A stretch of 64,000 bases of DNA, taken from positions 838,183,573 to 838,247,572 of the forward strand of contig OX422207.1 in NCBI GenBank assembly GCA_949130495.1, in the 5' to 3' direction. Source of the DNA: Sambucus nigra (Eukaryota > Streptophyta > Magnoliopsida > Dipsacales > Adoxaceae). Made by a program: the position numbers and the translations under genes. Below the pieces are notes generated by a model, which saw nothing but the letters and a program-made list of their open reading frames with translations, made no database searches and was not told the DNA's origin. This document shows positions 1-11,520 of the stretch, one piece after another (the stretch's first letter is position 1; each line of letters starts with the position of its first letter).

Positions 1-163
1 TGTTGTTAGTTGTCATTGTATGGTGTGTTGTACACTTCCAAGTTCAAATCCTGCTATTGAGGGTTTAAATAATGTTTGGATTATTAAATATGTGTTTTTT
101 GAATTTTGTTTTTAAGTTGGGTGCTTATTTTTAATTTTTTTTGTAATTTGGGTTGATGTGTAT

Positions 164-185
164 CCCCCCCCCCCCCCCCCCCCCC
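164..185. repeat. (C)22 homopolymer
   Basis: An uninterrupted run of 22 C is followed by GGGCGCCG. Runs this long are prone to sequencing-length error and slippage. Confidence 0.95.
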
Positions 186-1373
186 GGGCGCCGCCACACA
201 CAAACATATGTGTTGCCACGACCACTGCATATGTGTTTTGTGGTGAGTTATTTAATTGTTGGTCTTTTCATATCTGTTATAGAGTTAAAGTACTAATTTT
301 TGTTTTCCATTCTTTACTACAAGATTATTATGGAAAGTAGAGGAACAAGCTCATTTGTCACATGTGAGACAACATCTCAACTTCACTTTAGCTCACACTT
401 GATTTGTGGTAAACTACTTTTGTATTCTTACTTGGTGTAAAAAGTAAAATGGTTGAGAGAGTTTGATGATCTCATTAAATGTTCAATAACCCCTAAATTA
501 TGCATTTTTCCTCATATAAATTTGGGGTTTTCTTGCATTACAAAATCTAGGGATTTTCTTGCATTATTTTTAGGTACTTTCTTATAAACCGTGGTTCTAT
601 AAAAACAAAACAAGATTTGGGGTTTAAAAGTTGCTATAAATTACATTTGCTTATAGTATGTTTTCACTTTGTTTGCATTTGTTTATGAAGATGACAAAAT
701 TTGTGTGTTATAACTTTATGTTATGTTTGGACAGTGTAAAACTTATATATGAATTGAAACTTAGATAATGTAGACTTTTTTACCATAAAACTCCTCATTT
801 GTTTTTAATTACTCTTATTATTTGTAGCATTTAGTTTTAATCTTTATATGATTCTTTTTATATTCTTTCTACAATTTTATAGTGTCTTGGTTCAAAACAT
901 TCATCTCTTACAAATTCCCTCCTTACCGTGATTCTTTTTGTTGTGTGTTTATTTTTGACGAAGCATTGGACTCATACATCTTTTTGCTTAGATTGTTGGT
1001 GTTGTTTATCTTGACGAACCATTGACTTTTCATTTTTGTTGCATTTGAAGTGTTTTGTTTTGTTTAGTACCATGGTTGTTCATAAACCACAGTCATTTGG
1101 TACCTGATTCTTCATATGGTTCTTCATAAACAACTTGCTAATATGGGAATTATCCATTTCCCCATTTAATAAGTGACCCATTTTGAATGACCAATTGGAG
1201 ATTGGTTCATATTCACTTGGATTTACAGGGGTTATATACATTAGGGCTTCATGTTCAATCTTTAACTCTCAACTCTTTTGTATGCTTGGATTCTCTATAA
1301 TATCAGTGCATGAAGGTAATATATGCATCTATATAAACTAAGATAAATTATTTTATGGATATTTCCACTTAAA

Positions 1374-1377
<4 letters not shown>

Positions 1378-1406
<29 letters not shown>
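1378..1406. repeat. (TA)n microsatellite
   Basis: A perfect TA dinucleotide run lies immediately left of the probable LTR start. Confidence 0.95.
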
Positions 1407-1409
<3 letters not shown>

Positions 1410-1419
1410 TTTGTTTTAG

Positions 1420-1898
1420 TGTTGAGTTAACTATGATCGTTGATAACAAATTTAGTCAGTTGATGTGGACCAATCATATGAAGACCTGTGTCAATCTATG
1501 TGGCAAATACAAACACTGTCAACGAACAACATACTTTTACTGAGCAACTTAGGCGGTCCGAGCTACTTAAGTTTACCGAGCAACTTAGGTGGTCTGAGCT
1601 ACTTAGCATGCAGAGCATCCAATCAAGGAAACTAAAAAGGCGACTACTCATTAAATGCGCATTAGTATTGTAGAAATGTATATGTCTGCTAGATAACAGC
1701 ACATTACCTTTTCATATGTATAGCCTCAAGGCTATAAATACATTGTAGCCTCCTCATGAGAAGGGGACTTTGGATCTTTTGGAAATAACAGTGAACGTAG
1801 GCCATTTTTATAGCCGAACCACTTTAAAAATCCATGGTCTTATTTGTTCATTTTTATCTGTGATTAATTAATTAGATTACATCTAGTTTTTTACATCA
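1420..1898 (+). repeat. 5' LTR of retrotransposon 1
   Basis: This block begins TGTTGAG and ends TTTTTTACATCA, six bases before the primer-binding site. It is similar, in inverted orientation, to the block at 11931-12400: both share a TGGACCAAT region near the start, a (G)TAGGC-ATTTTTATAG-GAACCACT region, and TTTTTATCTGTGATTA near the end. That second copy supports its identity as an LTR. The right end is well placed by the primer-binding site. The left end is inferred from the TG dinucleotide and could be off by tens of bases. Confidence 0.65.
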
Positions 1899-1904
1899 AG
1901 AGAT

Positions 1905-1922
1905 TGGCGCCATTTGTGGGAA
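1905..1922 (+). other. Primer-binding site of retrotransposon 1
   Basis: TGGCGCCATTTGTGGGAA follows the LTR after a short spacer. The first seven bases match the complement of a CCA-ended tRNA acceptor stem of the kind used by Tat/Athila elements. The rest is too diverged to name the tRNA safely. Confidence 0.7.
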
Positions 1923-1963
1923 GCGATTATACTTAGCGTTTTTCACCAATAAACTCATCATCT

Positions 1964-3830
1964 ATGGCTGAGATCCCGGAATCCAGTAATCGAAACACTA
2001 AGGTTCCACCAAACCCCTCTACCCCACCAAACGTTCAAGACCTGGATAGCATAATGGCTAATTTGGCCCAAGGGCAAACAACCATGAAATAAATCATGCG
2101 TCAACTTATACAAACTGTTCGAGATGGAGTGCCTGCTCATTCAGGACAACGAAGTGTTCAGAGAAATACCCATCTACCATCTTCAAGAACTAGATGAACG
2201 CTGTTACCAGAGGTCTCTAAATCTAGACGTACTGACTCATATCATACTGAGAGGAATAGTGATCCTTCGTATCAACCCGGCCGAACTTCATCAGTACGAG
2301 CTACAAATTCTCAACATAATGTCACTCTAACTCCAGAGCGGACTAGTGCTCTGGAAAGGTTAAGTAGATTCTCTCCTTTTGATCGATTGGGACCTAGGAG
2401 GAATAGAAACCCTCCTAGAATTGCGTCACCGTCCGATCTGAGGGAAGGTTCTGCCCAATCACGCTCGACGGTACGTAGTAAAAGGTCCCAAGAAGAAAAC
2501 TCGGTGCGATCAGTTTCTCGGACAAATAGGCCCGAGGTGAGAAATTATGTGTGGAACGGTTCTATTCAAAGATTGGAAAACAGGTTAGGGGAAATGGCTA
2601 AGGCTAAAAATCCTCCACAAAGAACTTTTATCCAAGGGACACCTCGTGCAGGAAATTGTGGATTTTCCTACACCATCAAAATTCAAAGCTCCTATGGTGA
2701 CACCTAAATATGATGGAAAAACTAATCATGTCCTTCATATATAGCAATACCAAGCTGCTGCCGATATCTACGCAGTCCTAGACGAGATGAGATGCAGGAA
2801 ATTTTTAGGAACTCTCACCGGGTCAGCTCAGATATGGTATAACAACCTTACCCGGAGGAAGATTGCAACTTTCCATCAACTAGCAGAGCTTTTCATAGGG
2901 AATTTCTGTTTTGGAGCAAAGACAATTAAAATAGTATCACACTTATTGAGCGTCAGATAAAAGACATAAGAAAGTACCAGGGATTATATTACTCGTTTCA
3001 ATAATGAGAAACTTGAAGTAATTGATTACGGAGAGAAAATAGCAATTACTGCTCTGATGAGTGGATTGTTACCAAACAAGTTATACTATAATCTGGCTAA
3101 AGATCCTCCTAGGACCATAGCAGAACTGATGGCAAAGGCAACCAAGATCATGAACACTGAGGAAGCTATGGCTGCGAAGACGAATAAGGACACTAAGGAG
3201 ACCAAGGTGGAGGACAGTAAAATTGAGAAGAAGAAACAGAAGAACAATGGTGGCAACAAGCAGTCGAAAAGTAATCTAACGATGGAGCAGATGAGGAAAT
3301 ATGGAAATTATACTCCCTTGAAGGTAGATATAAATCACATTCTGAAGGAAATCAAGAATAGCGAGGAGCTAACTTGGCCAGAGAAAATGAAGGCAGATCC
3401 TGACAAAAGGGACAAGTCCAAATATTTGGAATTTCACAAAGACCATGGCCATACGACCAAATGTTGCATAGCTCTCCAGAATGAAATTGAAGCACTTATC
3501 AGGAGAGGAAAACTAACTAAGTACGTTAATCTCAAATCGGTGGAAAGACCAGCGACAGAGGAAGGCGAAGATCTAAATCTCCTCGTCGAGAAAAAGAAGA
3601 CAAGAAGAGAGATCAAGAAGATGATCCAGAAGACGACTCCGATCTCCCCAAAAGACCAAGACAACCAGAGCGAGAGGTATTTTCAATCCATTTTGGATCA
3701 TTTGAATGTAATGTCATTACAAGTGGAGATGCAGGAGGTGGAGATCTCACTGCGGAGAGGAAAGATTACCTCAATGAGGCCCAAGCTTACTCTTACATAC
3801 AACGCATAAACTTGGTTGATGACGATCACC
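1964..3830 (+). pseudogene. gag pseudogene of retrotransposon 1
   Basis: Gag would form the particle shell and bind the element's RNA. The first ATG after the primer-binding site is at 1964. An early in-frame TAA lies near 2088, and a frame change near 2680-2710 separates the N-terminal basic, proline/serine/arginine-rich part from the central gag domain (residues such as FLGTLTGSAQIWYNNL near 2800). The C-terminal part (3057-3809 region) is lysine-rich and ends in the histidine/cysteine pattern FHKDHGHTTKCC followed by IEALIRRGKL, typical of the zinc-finger-like end of Tat-type gag. A last frameshift near 3700 leads into protease. Domain order is clear; no single open frame remains. Confidence 0.8.
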
Positions 3831-4456
3831 CGAGGAAGGTGAACCGGGATAAACTGATCATCGGTTTTTCAAAAAATAACCTGGCAGGTGTACTATATCC
3901 TCATGACGACCCATTGGTGATCACGATGAGAATGAAATAAGTGGTGATTTCACGCGTACTAGTGGATAATAGTAGCTCTGCTGATATTATGTTTTACTCA
4001 TGCTGTGACAGTTTGAATCTAAAGTTATCCCAGTTGGAGCCATATCATAGGCCCCTCCTCGGCTTTACTGGAGAAAAGGTTTTTCCACTTGGGACGATCA
4101 AGTTGGACATGTTCATCGGTACATGGCCTGCTTGTCGAACATAAAGGGTACGCTTTTTCGTAATGGATAAAAATATCCAATCAGCCTACAACATCATCAT
4201 GGGAAGAGTAGGTCTGAAGAAGTTCAAGGCAGTGCCATCTACTGTACATCAATATTTAAAGTTTCCAACCAATTTCGGAGTAGGAGTTATGAAAGGCGAC
4301 CAGAAAGTAGCTCGGGAATGCTACTATTCATCTGCCGAACAAGAAGAATTGGAAGAAGCTAGGAAGAAAACTACTACGTATCAAGTGGATGAAATAGAAG
4401 ATGCAGGGACTGAAACATTAGACCCTAGAGACGAGTCTCAGCTCGCAAAGGGCTAA
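3830..4456 (+). pseudogene. Aspartic protease region of retrotransposon 1
   Basis: The motif RVLVDNSSSADIMF near 3953-3990 is the retropepsin active-site region, with the aspartate retained. It is followed by the conserved LGFTGE and AYNIIMGR stretches that mark the family. A TAA at about 3938 and a stop near 4142 break the frame, and 4163-4456 continues in another open segment with an acidic C-terminal linker. The protease would cleave the gag-pol polyprotein. It lies directly between gag and reverse transcriptase, as expected. Confidence 0.8.
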
Positions 4457-4459
4457 GTC

Positions 4460-5610
4460 ATGGAAGCTACCGAAATTATCATCCTGGACGATGAACATCC
4501 AGAACGAACAACCCAAATTAGTGCGTCATTGAATGCATCGATAAAACAAGAGCTGGTAGCATTTTTAAGGCGCAGAAAGGAGACTTTTGCATGGAGTCAT
4601 GAAGACATGCCAGGTATAGACCCTACTTTCCTATGCCACGAGCTCAATGTTAATAAAGAAGTCAAGCCGGTGAAGCAGCGAAGAAGAGTATTCAGCCCAG
4701 AAAAGAACCAAGCCATACATGAAGAAGTAGAGAAATTGCAAAAAGCCTCTTTTATTGAGGACGTTAAATATCCAGATTGGCTAGTAAATGTGGTGATGGT
4801 AAAGAAGAAAAACAATAAGTGGAGAATGTGTGTGGACTTCACTGATCTTAATAAAGCCTGTCCAAAGGATCATTTCCCTTTACCTCGAATTGATCAACTG
4901 GTGGATGCTACCTCGGGGCATGAATTGTTGAGTTTCATGGATGCTTATTCTGGTTACAACCAGATTAAAATGAAACCTGAGGATAAGTAAAGTACCTCTT
5001 TTATCACCCCAAGGGGGACCTATTGCTATAATGTTATGCCTTTCTGACTTAAAAATGCAGGTGCAACATATCAGCGGCTGATGAATAAGGTGTTTGCAGA
5101 GCAAATCAGTCATAACATGGAGGTTTATGTCGACGATATGCTGATGAAGAGCAAGAAAGCTGCTGATCTTTTAGTTGACCTAGGTCAGACTTTTGATCAG
5201 CTAGAGAAATATCAACTGAAGTTGAATCCCACCAAATGCATATTTGAAGTACGAGAAGGTATGTTTCTTGGGTATATTGTTAACCAACGAGGTATCGAGG
5301 CGAACCCTGAAAAGATCAAGGCCCTACTGGAATTACGATCTCCAGTTACGAAAAAGGAGGTGCAAAGTCTCACAGGGCGAGTTACAGCACTTAACAGATT
5401 TGTGTCACAAGCAACAGACAAATGCATCCCATTCTTCAAAACACTTCGAAAAACTTTTGAGTGGAATGATGAATGCGAGGAGGCCTTTCAAGACTTGAAG
5501 AAATACCTGGGGATACCTCCATTGTTATCCAGACCAGTGATGGGAGAAAAGTTATACTTGTATCTGACAGTTTCAGATAACGCGGTTAGCTCGGCATTGA
5601 TAAGAGTGTA
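4460..5610 (+). pseudogene. Reverse transcriptase of retrotransposon 1
   Basis: This region encodes the RNA-directed DNA polymerase of a Ty3/gypsy element. It contains KWRMCVDFTDLNKACPKD, FPLPRIDQL, SFMDAYSGYNQIKM, the YVDDM catalytic motif near 5126, and FLGYIVNQRGIEANPEK. The thumb/connection (LTGRVTALNRFVSQATDK) follows. Stops occur near 4987 and 5044, between the finger/palm and the YVDD segment, so it is a pseudogene even though both catalytic aspartates of YVDD remain. The N-terminal FAWSHEDMPGIDP motif is the usual link from protease. Confidence 0.9.
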
Positions 5611-5632
5611 GGACGGAGTGTAGGACGGAGTG
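5605..5632 (+). repeat. 12 bp tandem duplication creating stops
   Basis: TAGGACGGAGTG is present twice in direct succession at the RT-RNase H border. In the pol frame each copy supplies a TAG, so this slippage-type duplication adds to the stops in this pseudogene. Confidence 0.8.
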
Positions 5633-6454
5633 CAGAAACCAGTATATTACACTAGCAAGGCCTTTCGAGGAGCAGAGATCAGATATCTGAGACTGGAGAA
5701 GTTAGCACTAGCACTAATCGAAGAAAGCAGAAGGATGAGACCATACTTCCAAGCCCATACTATAGTAGTATATACTAATATGCCATTAAGGCAAGCTCTG
5801 TATAAACTGGAGAAATCAGGAAGATTGATGTACTGGGCAGTAGAACTTGGAGAATATGACATAGTTTATGAGCTCAGGTCGTCACTTAAGGGGCAGGCAG
5901 TAGCAGATTTTATCGCAGAGTTTACTCACTCTGATGCATCCGAAGAACAGGAGTTTAATACAAACCAACCCGTGGATGTTACGGGATCATCAAAGATAAC
6001 ACCCATCAAACATCAATCGATGGATAACCAAGAGAAGATAATTAATGAGCAGCGAGAAGTTTCGAGGGAAGATAAAAAGAAGTATCAAATATTCCACCGA
6101 GGAAACCTGTCTAATCAAGAGTTTGATAATGAAGTATCTATATGGAGTCTGTATGTGGATGGATCTTCGTGTGCCACAGGCAGTGGAGCAGGAATAGTTT
6201 TAAACAGTCTTGATGGAATTGATATGGAGTATGCTCTACGTTTTCAATTTAAGGCTTCAAATAATGAAGCTGAATATGAAGCTATGATCGTGGGTCTAAG
6301 TTTGGCCAAAGCCATGAAGGCAGAGCAGGTTATTGTATTAAGTGACTCATAATTAATCATAAATTAAATTCTCGGATTGTATACAGCGAAGGGAGAACTA
6401 ATGGTCAAGTATCATGCAAAGGCTATGGAAGTAATCTCGACTTTCGCCACAGTC
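5612..6454 (+). pseudogene. Tandem RNase H regions of retrotransposon 1
   Basis: The first RNase H part has PVYYTSKAFRGAEIRY, LALALIEESRR and a tether ending KGQAVADFIAEF. A spacer of about 60 codons follows, then a second RNase H with LYVDGSSCATGSGAG, NNEAEYEAMIVGL and a VLSDS motif before a stop at about 6350. The dual arrangement is characteristic of Tat/Ogre elements. The second domain continues past stops at 6350 and 6362 through YTAKGELMVKYHAKAMEVISTF, and is cut at about 6454, where another element's protease begins. The enzyme would degrade RNA in RNA-DNA hybrids during reverse transcription. Confidence 0.85.
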
Positions 6455-6655
6455 CGTTCTTATGATAACACTCACCGAGAGGTAATGGGATCCATAAAAA
6501 TAATAATAGGTGTTGGCTATATTTACCCTATCATAGAATTTCAATTCATTGACGTACCTGCACTCTTCAACCTGCTACTTGGTCGACCATGGCTTCATAG
6601 CATCTTGGGATTATCTTCATCCATTCGTCAGAAGTTGAAATTTTTTGCCAAATGA
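6455..6655 (+). pseudogene. Protease-region fragment of retrotransposon 2
   Basis: SYDNTHREVMGSI, then IEFQFIDVPALFNLLLGRPWLHSI and SIRQKLKF match the conserved block just after the protease active site in plant Ty3/gypsy elements (the LLGRPW-H stretch). It is read in the same frame as the upstream RNase H of element 1, making a chimeric open frame of 92 codons (6377-6655). The protease active site itself is absent. Confidence 0.75.
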
Positions 6656-8944
6656 CAAGTCTTCACCTTTTGGGGGGATGATGATGGTACAGATAGTGCC
6701 AGCACCAACAATCTGGTACTAAAAAAACAGTATGGGATGAATGACATGCTTCAATTCGACTTCAGAGTTTATCCTCTTCCCCTTTCAACGGGAGATTATT
6801 TCAAAGGCCGAGTCTGTCTAAAGCATAGCTGATAAAAAGGCTTTTTGTGTGTCGTTGTTGAACAACCTCTCTAATAAAAAATCTTTCAATTACATACAAA
6901 TATATAACAAAACTAGTATATAGGTTAGTAAGGGTATCAAATACAAGAAAAGAGATGTAATCCAATTTTCTAATTGTTTTCTTTCTTGATTTTTCATTTT
7001 GTTTTTTGTTTTTCCATATTTTTTATGATTTTTTTATATTAAGACAATTTTTTGATGATGGTGAATTAACTAAACTAGGTGACTAAAAATGATGAGCAAA
7101 ATCAAACATTAAAATTAGAGATAAAGTAAGGGAAATAAATGTGAGAACGATAAAAGAATGGGACTACACCACATATTCTAGTTATTTTATTTAATTAGTA
7201 CACTCATTTGAAATCTGCCAAGTTAGTATTGAAATTACAAGTCAACTCTCATCACAAATGCAATTTTGACACTAACCATTTTGAAAATGAAATTCAAGCC
7301 TCCACAACTCTTAGAAAATAGATTTACACTCCTTTTAATAAATCACCCTGTAGTATCGATGCACCAAAATTCATACAAATCATAGAAAATAAAACTCAGA
7401 GTTGAAATTTAAGGGATAATACCACACTTAAGAAACCCCTATATTTAGTTCGATTCTAAAAGGGATATTATATCTTGAAATTCGATTTTCTCTCAAAAAT
7501 AATTTACCCTCTCTTGAGGCATAAATTGAAAGGTGGAAGATCAAAATTAACATTCAAAGGGAATTTCAAATAAACAAACTAATTATTTACAAGAACAACA
7601 AGGTTTTAAGCCTAACATGATATGAAATACAATAAACAAATAATCAAAGGCATTAAAATATAAAAGTAAATAAAGTGAACAAATTTTCAAATAAATCTCC
7701 TCGGATTTTGCCAAATTGAACTCTGTCCTCATCAATACAATTAATCCCTCAACAATAAATTCTCAAAAATTCTCAAAAGAAAAGTAATAGAAATAAAAAG
7801 TATTTACAAATGTGTTTCTCTCTTTATTCTTTTCTCTACAAAGCATCTTTTTTTTTCCTTATTGTAGCCCTTGGTTCTTTTTTTTATATATGCACATGGA
7901 GTCAGGGGTATTTTGGATAGACAGAGTTTATAGTGTGCATGATGAGTGTGAGGTGAGAGAGGAGTCCATGTGGATAGTGGGGCGATGAAAGTATACTGGG
8001 TAAAAGGGTAAAAGGAATAAATAACACATATCTGGGTTATTGTATTTTTGGCTTGCTTTGGGATGTTGTTGGAAGCTAAAAATCAGAGATGATTTGGGTT
8101 AAAAAAACTGGGTTTGAGTATTTTGGGTTATCTTTCTATTTAAGAGACGCGGGGTAATGATTCAAGTGGGTTTGGTTTGGTCTGGTTTGAACTCGTATTT
8201 GGGTCAAAGGATAAGGTTGCCGGTTAGGAGTAGTTCAAGGAGTGCAGGTACGGGGTTCATAAAGTCGGGCATAAATGGATGTAAGCTAGAGCAGGGCCAC
8301 GATGTGGTTCGGATATCAGGTTAGGGAGTAACAGGGCAGAGCTCGTGGGTTCGAATAGGGATTTCGTGTTTGGCAAGCTTATGGACCGGTTATTGGGTTT
8401 GGCTGGGCGGGGTATAGGCGATGGGTTCGAGTATGGGATGCTAAGGTCCGAGGTTTGCAATGTGGTGAGGTTAAGTTGATGGTGGGTTTTTGGTAAGGGA
8501 GGTTTAGAGAGAGAAGAAGAAAATGGGAAGATGATTATGGGAGGTGAGTGGGGTATTGAGGTAGTGTGGGTGTGGCTAGGTAGTGTGGGTGTTTAGTATT
8601 TGCTCCTAAAAAAATAGATATAAAATTATTTAAATATTTAAGACTCAATTAAAAATATAAAATTAATAAAAGTAATAAAATCTATTGAAAATTAAAAATT
8701 AAATTCCTAGCCTATTAATAAGAGACTCAAATAAAATAATAATAAAATTAAACTACTAAAAAAACTAAAAACTAAAAACTAAAAACAATTGAAATAAAAG
8801 AACTAAAAATCTAACAACTACTCACACCTAATATATACAGACACGAACATAACGGGAAGCACGATATAATATTTACATAAAATACTAAAATACTAAAAAT
8901 AGAGACCATACAATAAAAAATAAATCACTCCGCTAAATGAAAAC
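6656..8944. other. Unassigned AT-rich insertion within retrotransposon 2
   Basis: Coding similarity to retrotransposon 2 stops after 6655 and resumes near 8945. The intervening 2.3 kb has no recognisable protein. It includes purine-rich and GGTTTGGGT/GGGTTCG-rich stretches (8100-8480) and A-rich tracts (8600-8830), a texture common in untranslated parts of plant LTR elements. I could not find terminal repeats or a target duplication, so it may be an inserted element or rearranged non-coding sequence. Confidence 0.4.
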
Positions 8945-9718
8945 TAAAAAGGGGCTTATAAGAAGAAAATTATGTTTTGGGAGATTCTTTAAATGAAAGA
9001 TTTTTCAAAGAAGGCGAAAACTCCCCTTTTTGCAGCTTCCTTGAACCATGGTATGACCATGTCGATAAGAAGACCATGTCGACAAGAAGATGGAATTGGG
9101 AATGGAAATCTTCTTCTAAGACAGCTACTCCTGGGTAGAGGATTGCCAGCATGAAGTGCAACCTCCTACCAAGAAAGTCGTAGCCATTATTGATATCTTT
9201 GAGGAAAATGATTCCGAAGACTCATTCAGTATGTAAAAACTAGGGTTGAGCCTTTGCATGATCCAATCAGATGCTACACCGTCAGACTCCTCCAATTTGA
9301 TCAAGGTCGGTGACAAATTTCTACTCAACTGGAATCTTATACCATTTCCACCTGTTGAAATTCTACCAAACATTGATATCTACCCTATCTCTCCTACTGT
9401 TGTGTTTCCTTTATCTAATATCACTGTAATCGATACCTCCTTTGATGAGATTCTCAATGCAATTTTTCCAAAAAGTGAAATAAACGAGGATTTTGAGTAT
9501 CTTGTTGTGCCTTATATTAATTTATTGATTCTAATCAAATCCTTGATGACAATGATTTTAAAAATGAACAATTATTAACTAATCTTAATAATGTTAATAA
9601 CGAACAAAATAACTGCGTTCAAATTAATGAGGATGAAACTGTTGTTATCAATCTTGGTTCTAGTAGGCAACGATGCGATATTAGGATAGGTTCCACCGTT
9701 AGCAATTAGGAGCGCGCG
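8945..9718 (+). pseudogene. Protease-RT linker region of retrotransposon 2
   Basis: Short open segments on the plus strand carry the acidic linker that precedes RT in this lineage. They include VVAIIDIFEENDSED, the stretch 9246-9578, and ETVVINLGSSRQRCDIRIGS just before RT (about 9630-9700). Stops and frame changes break it. The final segment resembles the usual INLG-x-IRIG-S lead-in to the RT domain, which fixes its position and strand. Confidence 0.6.
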
Positions 9719-10690
9719 TAATTGAAAGAACTATTGAAAGATTTTGTGGGCGTCTTTGCATGGTCCTACTATGACATACCTGACATCGACCCCAAAATTA
9801 CACAGTATGTGATCCAAACATTCCTAAAATGCAAGTCCGTCAAAAAGAAACTGAGGATACTCTGCATAGAATGGTTGCTCAAAGTAAAAGAAGAGGTGTT
9901 CACGCAACTGAATGTAGGCTTCATCCGTGTGATCGAGTATCCTACATGGCTCGTAAACGTAGTCCCAGTGCTAAAATTAGGAAGGAATGTCCGCATGTGT
10001 TCCTACTATCGAGAATTGCACAAAGCATCCCCGAAGGATGATTACCCATTGCCCAATATCAACATGATAGTGGATAACACTGCTAGCCATGCCATCAAAT
10101 TATTTGTCGATGTATTTTTTTGTTACAATAAGATCAAAATGCACCCGAACCATCAAGAGAAAACTATATTCATCGCCCCATATGGAACATTTTATTACCT
10201 GGTTATGCCATTTGGGCTGAAGAATGCTAGGGATACCTACCAAAGGATTATCGTGAACATGTTGCATATGTAGACAACATGATCATTAAGTCTAAGACTC
10301 GAGAAGGTTACGTTCTCTCCCTTCGAAAGTTCTTCGAATGCCTATGATGTTATCAAATGCGGCTAAATCCACATAAATACATTTTCAGCATCACAAAAGG
10401 AAATATTTTAGGATTCATGTTCAGCAAAAAGGAATCGAATCACATCTTACCAAGCTTAAAGCCATACTCGACATGCCACCACGACGAACGGAGAAGGAAG
10501 ATTGTGGATTCTTGGGAAAACTTCAGTATTTCAGTTGGTTCATTAGTGAACTGACTTCTATTTATGAACCTCTCTTCAAACTCCTCTGAAAAGATGCTAC
10601 CAAAGTCTGGAATGAGTCCTGTCAGTAAGCTTTCCACATAATTGATCAATACCTTACCCAACCTCGGGTACTTATGCCTCTATAGCCCGG
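9719..10690 (+). pseudogene. Reverse transcriptase of retrotransposon 2
   Basis: FVGVFAWSYYDIPDIDP, YPTWLVNVVPV, RELHKASPKDDYPLPNI, DVFFCYNKIKMHP and VMPFGLKNARDTYQ identify a Ty3/gypsy RT. The catalytic motif near 10267 reads YVDN, so one of the two active-site aspartates has changed. A stop just before this motif and later stops and frameshifts (about 10345, 10553) confirm decay. The wording differs clearly from the RT at 4460-5610, showing a separate lineage rather than a duplicate. Confidence 0.85.
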
Positions 10691-11510
10691 TCTCCCTCCA
10701 CTTTTGTACTTGACCGTAATAGATATCGTAATAGGGGGCTTTGCTAGCCTAATATATTGAAAAAACCTATAAAAAATGAGTCATCTATTATGCCAGTCTA
10801 AGATTAGCTCGGTATGAAGTCAATTACACTGTCCTGGATAAGGCTTGTGTCCCCTTAGTTTGGATCATGCAGAAATTATAACACTACATGCTTGCTTTCC
10901 CTATCAGACTTATGTCCTGAATGGATCCTATAAAATACCTTCTTGAGAAGCCCTCTTTGTACAACTGGATGTCCCGATGGTTGATGCTGATATCTGAATT
11001 CCATATTGTGTAAGTCACTCCAAAAATGATGAAAGGGAGAACCATCTTCATCTACCTTTATGAATACTGCATGGAAGAAACCAATGTTTAGATCTCCAAA
11101 GTCTCGAATGAGGATGTCCTCTACACCTCTTAAAAAGACCTTAGGTGGAAGATGTTCTTTATCGGCGCAACCAACAAGAAAGGATACGGCATTGGGATAC
11201 TCCTGATCGCCCCTGGTGACTCCCACACTTCCATCGTTAACAAACTAGACTTCCATACCACCAATAATATGACTGAGTATGAGGCTTTCATTGTAGGCCT
11301 CAAAGTTACCCTCAAGAAAGGTATCAAAAATCTAGGTTTCTATGGAGATTATTCCCTCATCATCGACCAAGTCCTTAGAAGATGGAAATTCAAAGACGAG
11401 AAGCTCCTACCCTTCCACACCCACTTAAAAGAGCTGGCCTCTTAGTTCCAAGACATCACATTTAACTACCCACCTTGTGCAAAGAATAAGTTATCCGATG
11501 CCCTTTCTAC
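10690..11510 (+). pseudogene. RNase H region of retrotransposon 2
   Basis: Fragments in several frames include YYASLRLARYEVNYTVLDKA and NWMSRWLMLISEFHIV, then a second block beginning MFFIGATNKKGYGIGILL with NNMTEYEAFIVGLKV and YGDYSLIIDQV. These match the RNase H domain and its archaeal-type follow-on found in this group. Frameshifts and stops near 10750, 10990 and 11443 interrupt it. It lies directly between RT and integrase. Confidence 0.7.
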
Positions 11511-11520
11511 CCAAACGTCC

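Larger units (their letters stand above)
1..1419. other. AT-rich unassigned region
   Basis: No credible coding sequence is seen. The stretch is AT-rich with a long poly-C run near its left end and a (TA)n run just before the first LTR. Short open frames here, including the proline-rich one across the poly-C run, are low-complexity artefacts. Confidence 0.6.
1420..6454 (+). mobile_element. Ty3/gypsy retrotransposon 1 (Tat/Ogre-like), decayed, 3' truncated
   Basis: A 5' LTR, a primer-binding site, gag, protease, reverse transcriptase and two RNase H regions appear in the order normal for plant Ty3/gypsy elements. Motif wording in RT (DFTDLNKACPKD, YSGYNQIKM, YVDDM) and the presence of a second RNase H after the first match the Tat/Ogre group of non-chromoviral plant elements. 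Integrase and the 3' LTR are missing, because the second RNase H runs straight into the protease of another element at about 6455. Several stop codons and frameshifts show that it is dead. The LTR start is approximate. Confidence 0.85.

Noticed and set aside
1..80. Box-B-like AAGTTCAAATCC suggesting a SINE at the window edge
   Set aside because: No matching box A at the right distance is visible and the left part is cut by the window.
158..340. Small proline-rich frame
   Set aside because: Its proline run is the translation of a poly-C homopolymer.
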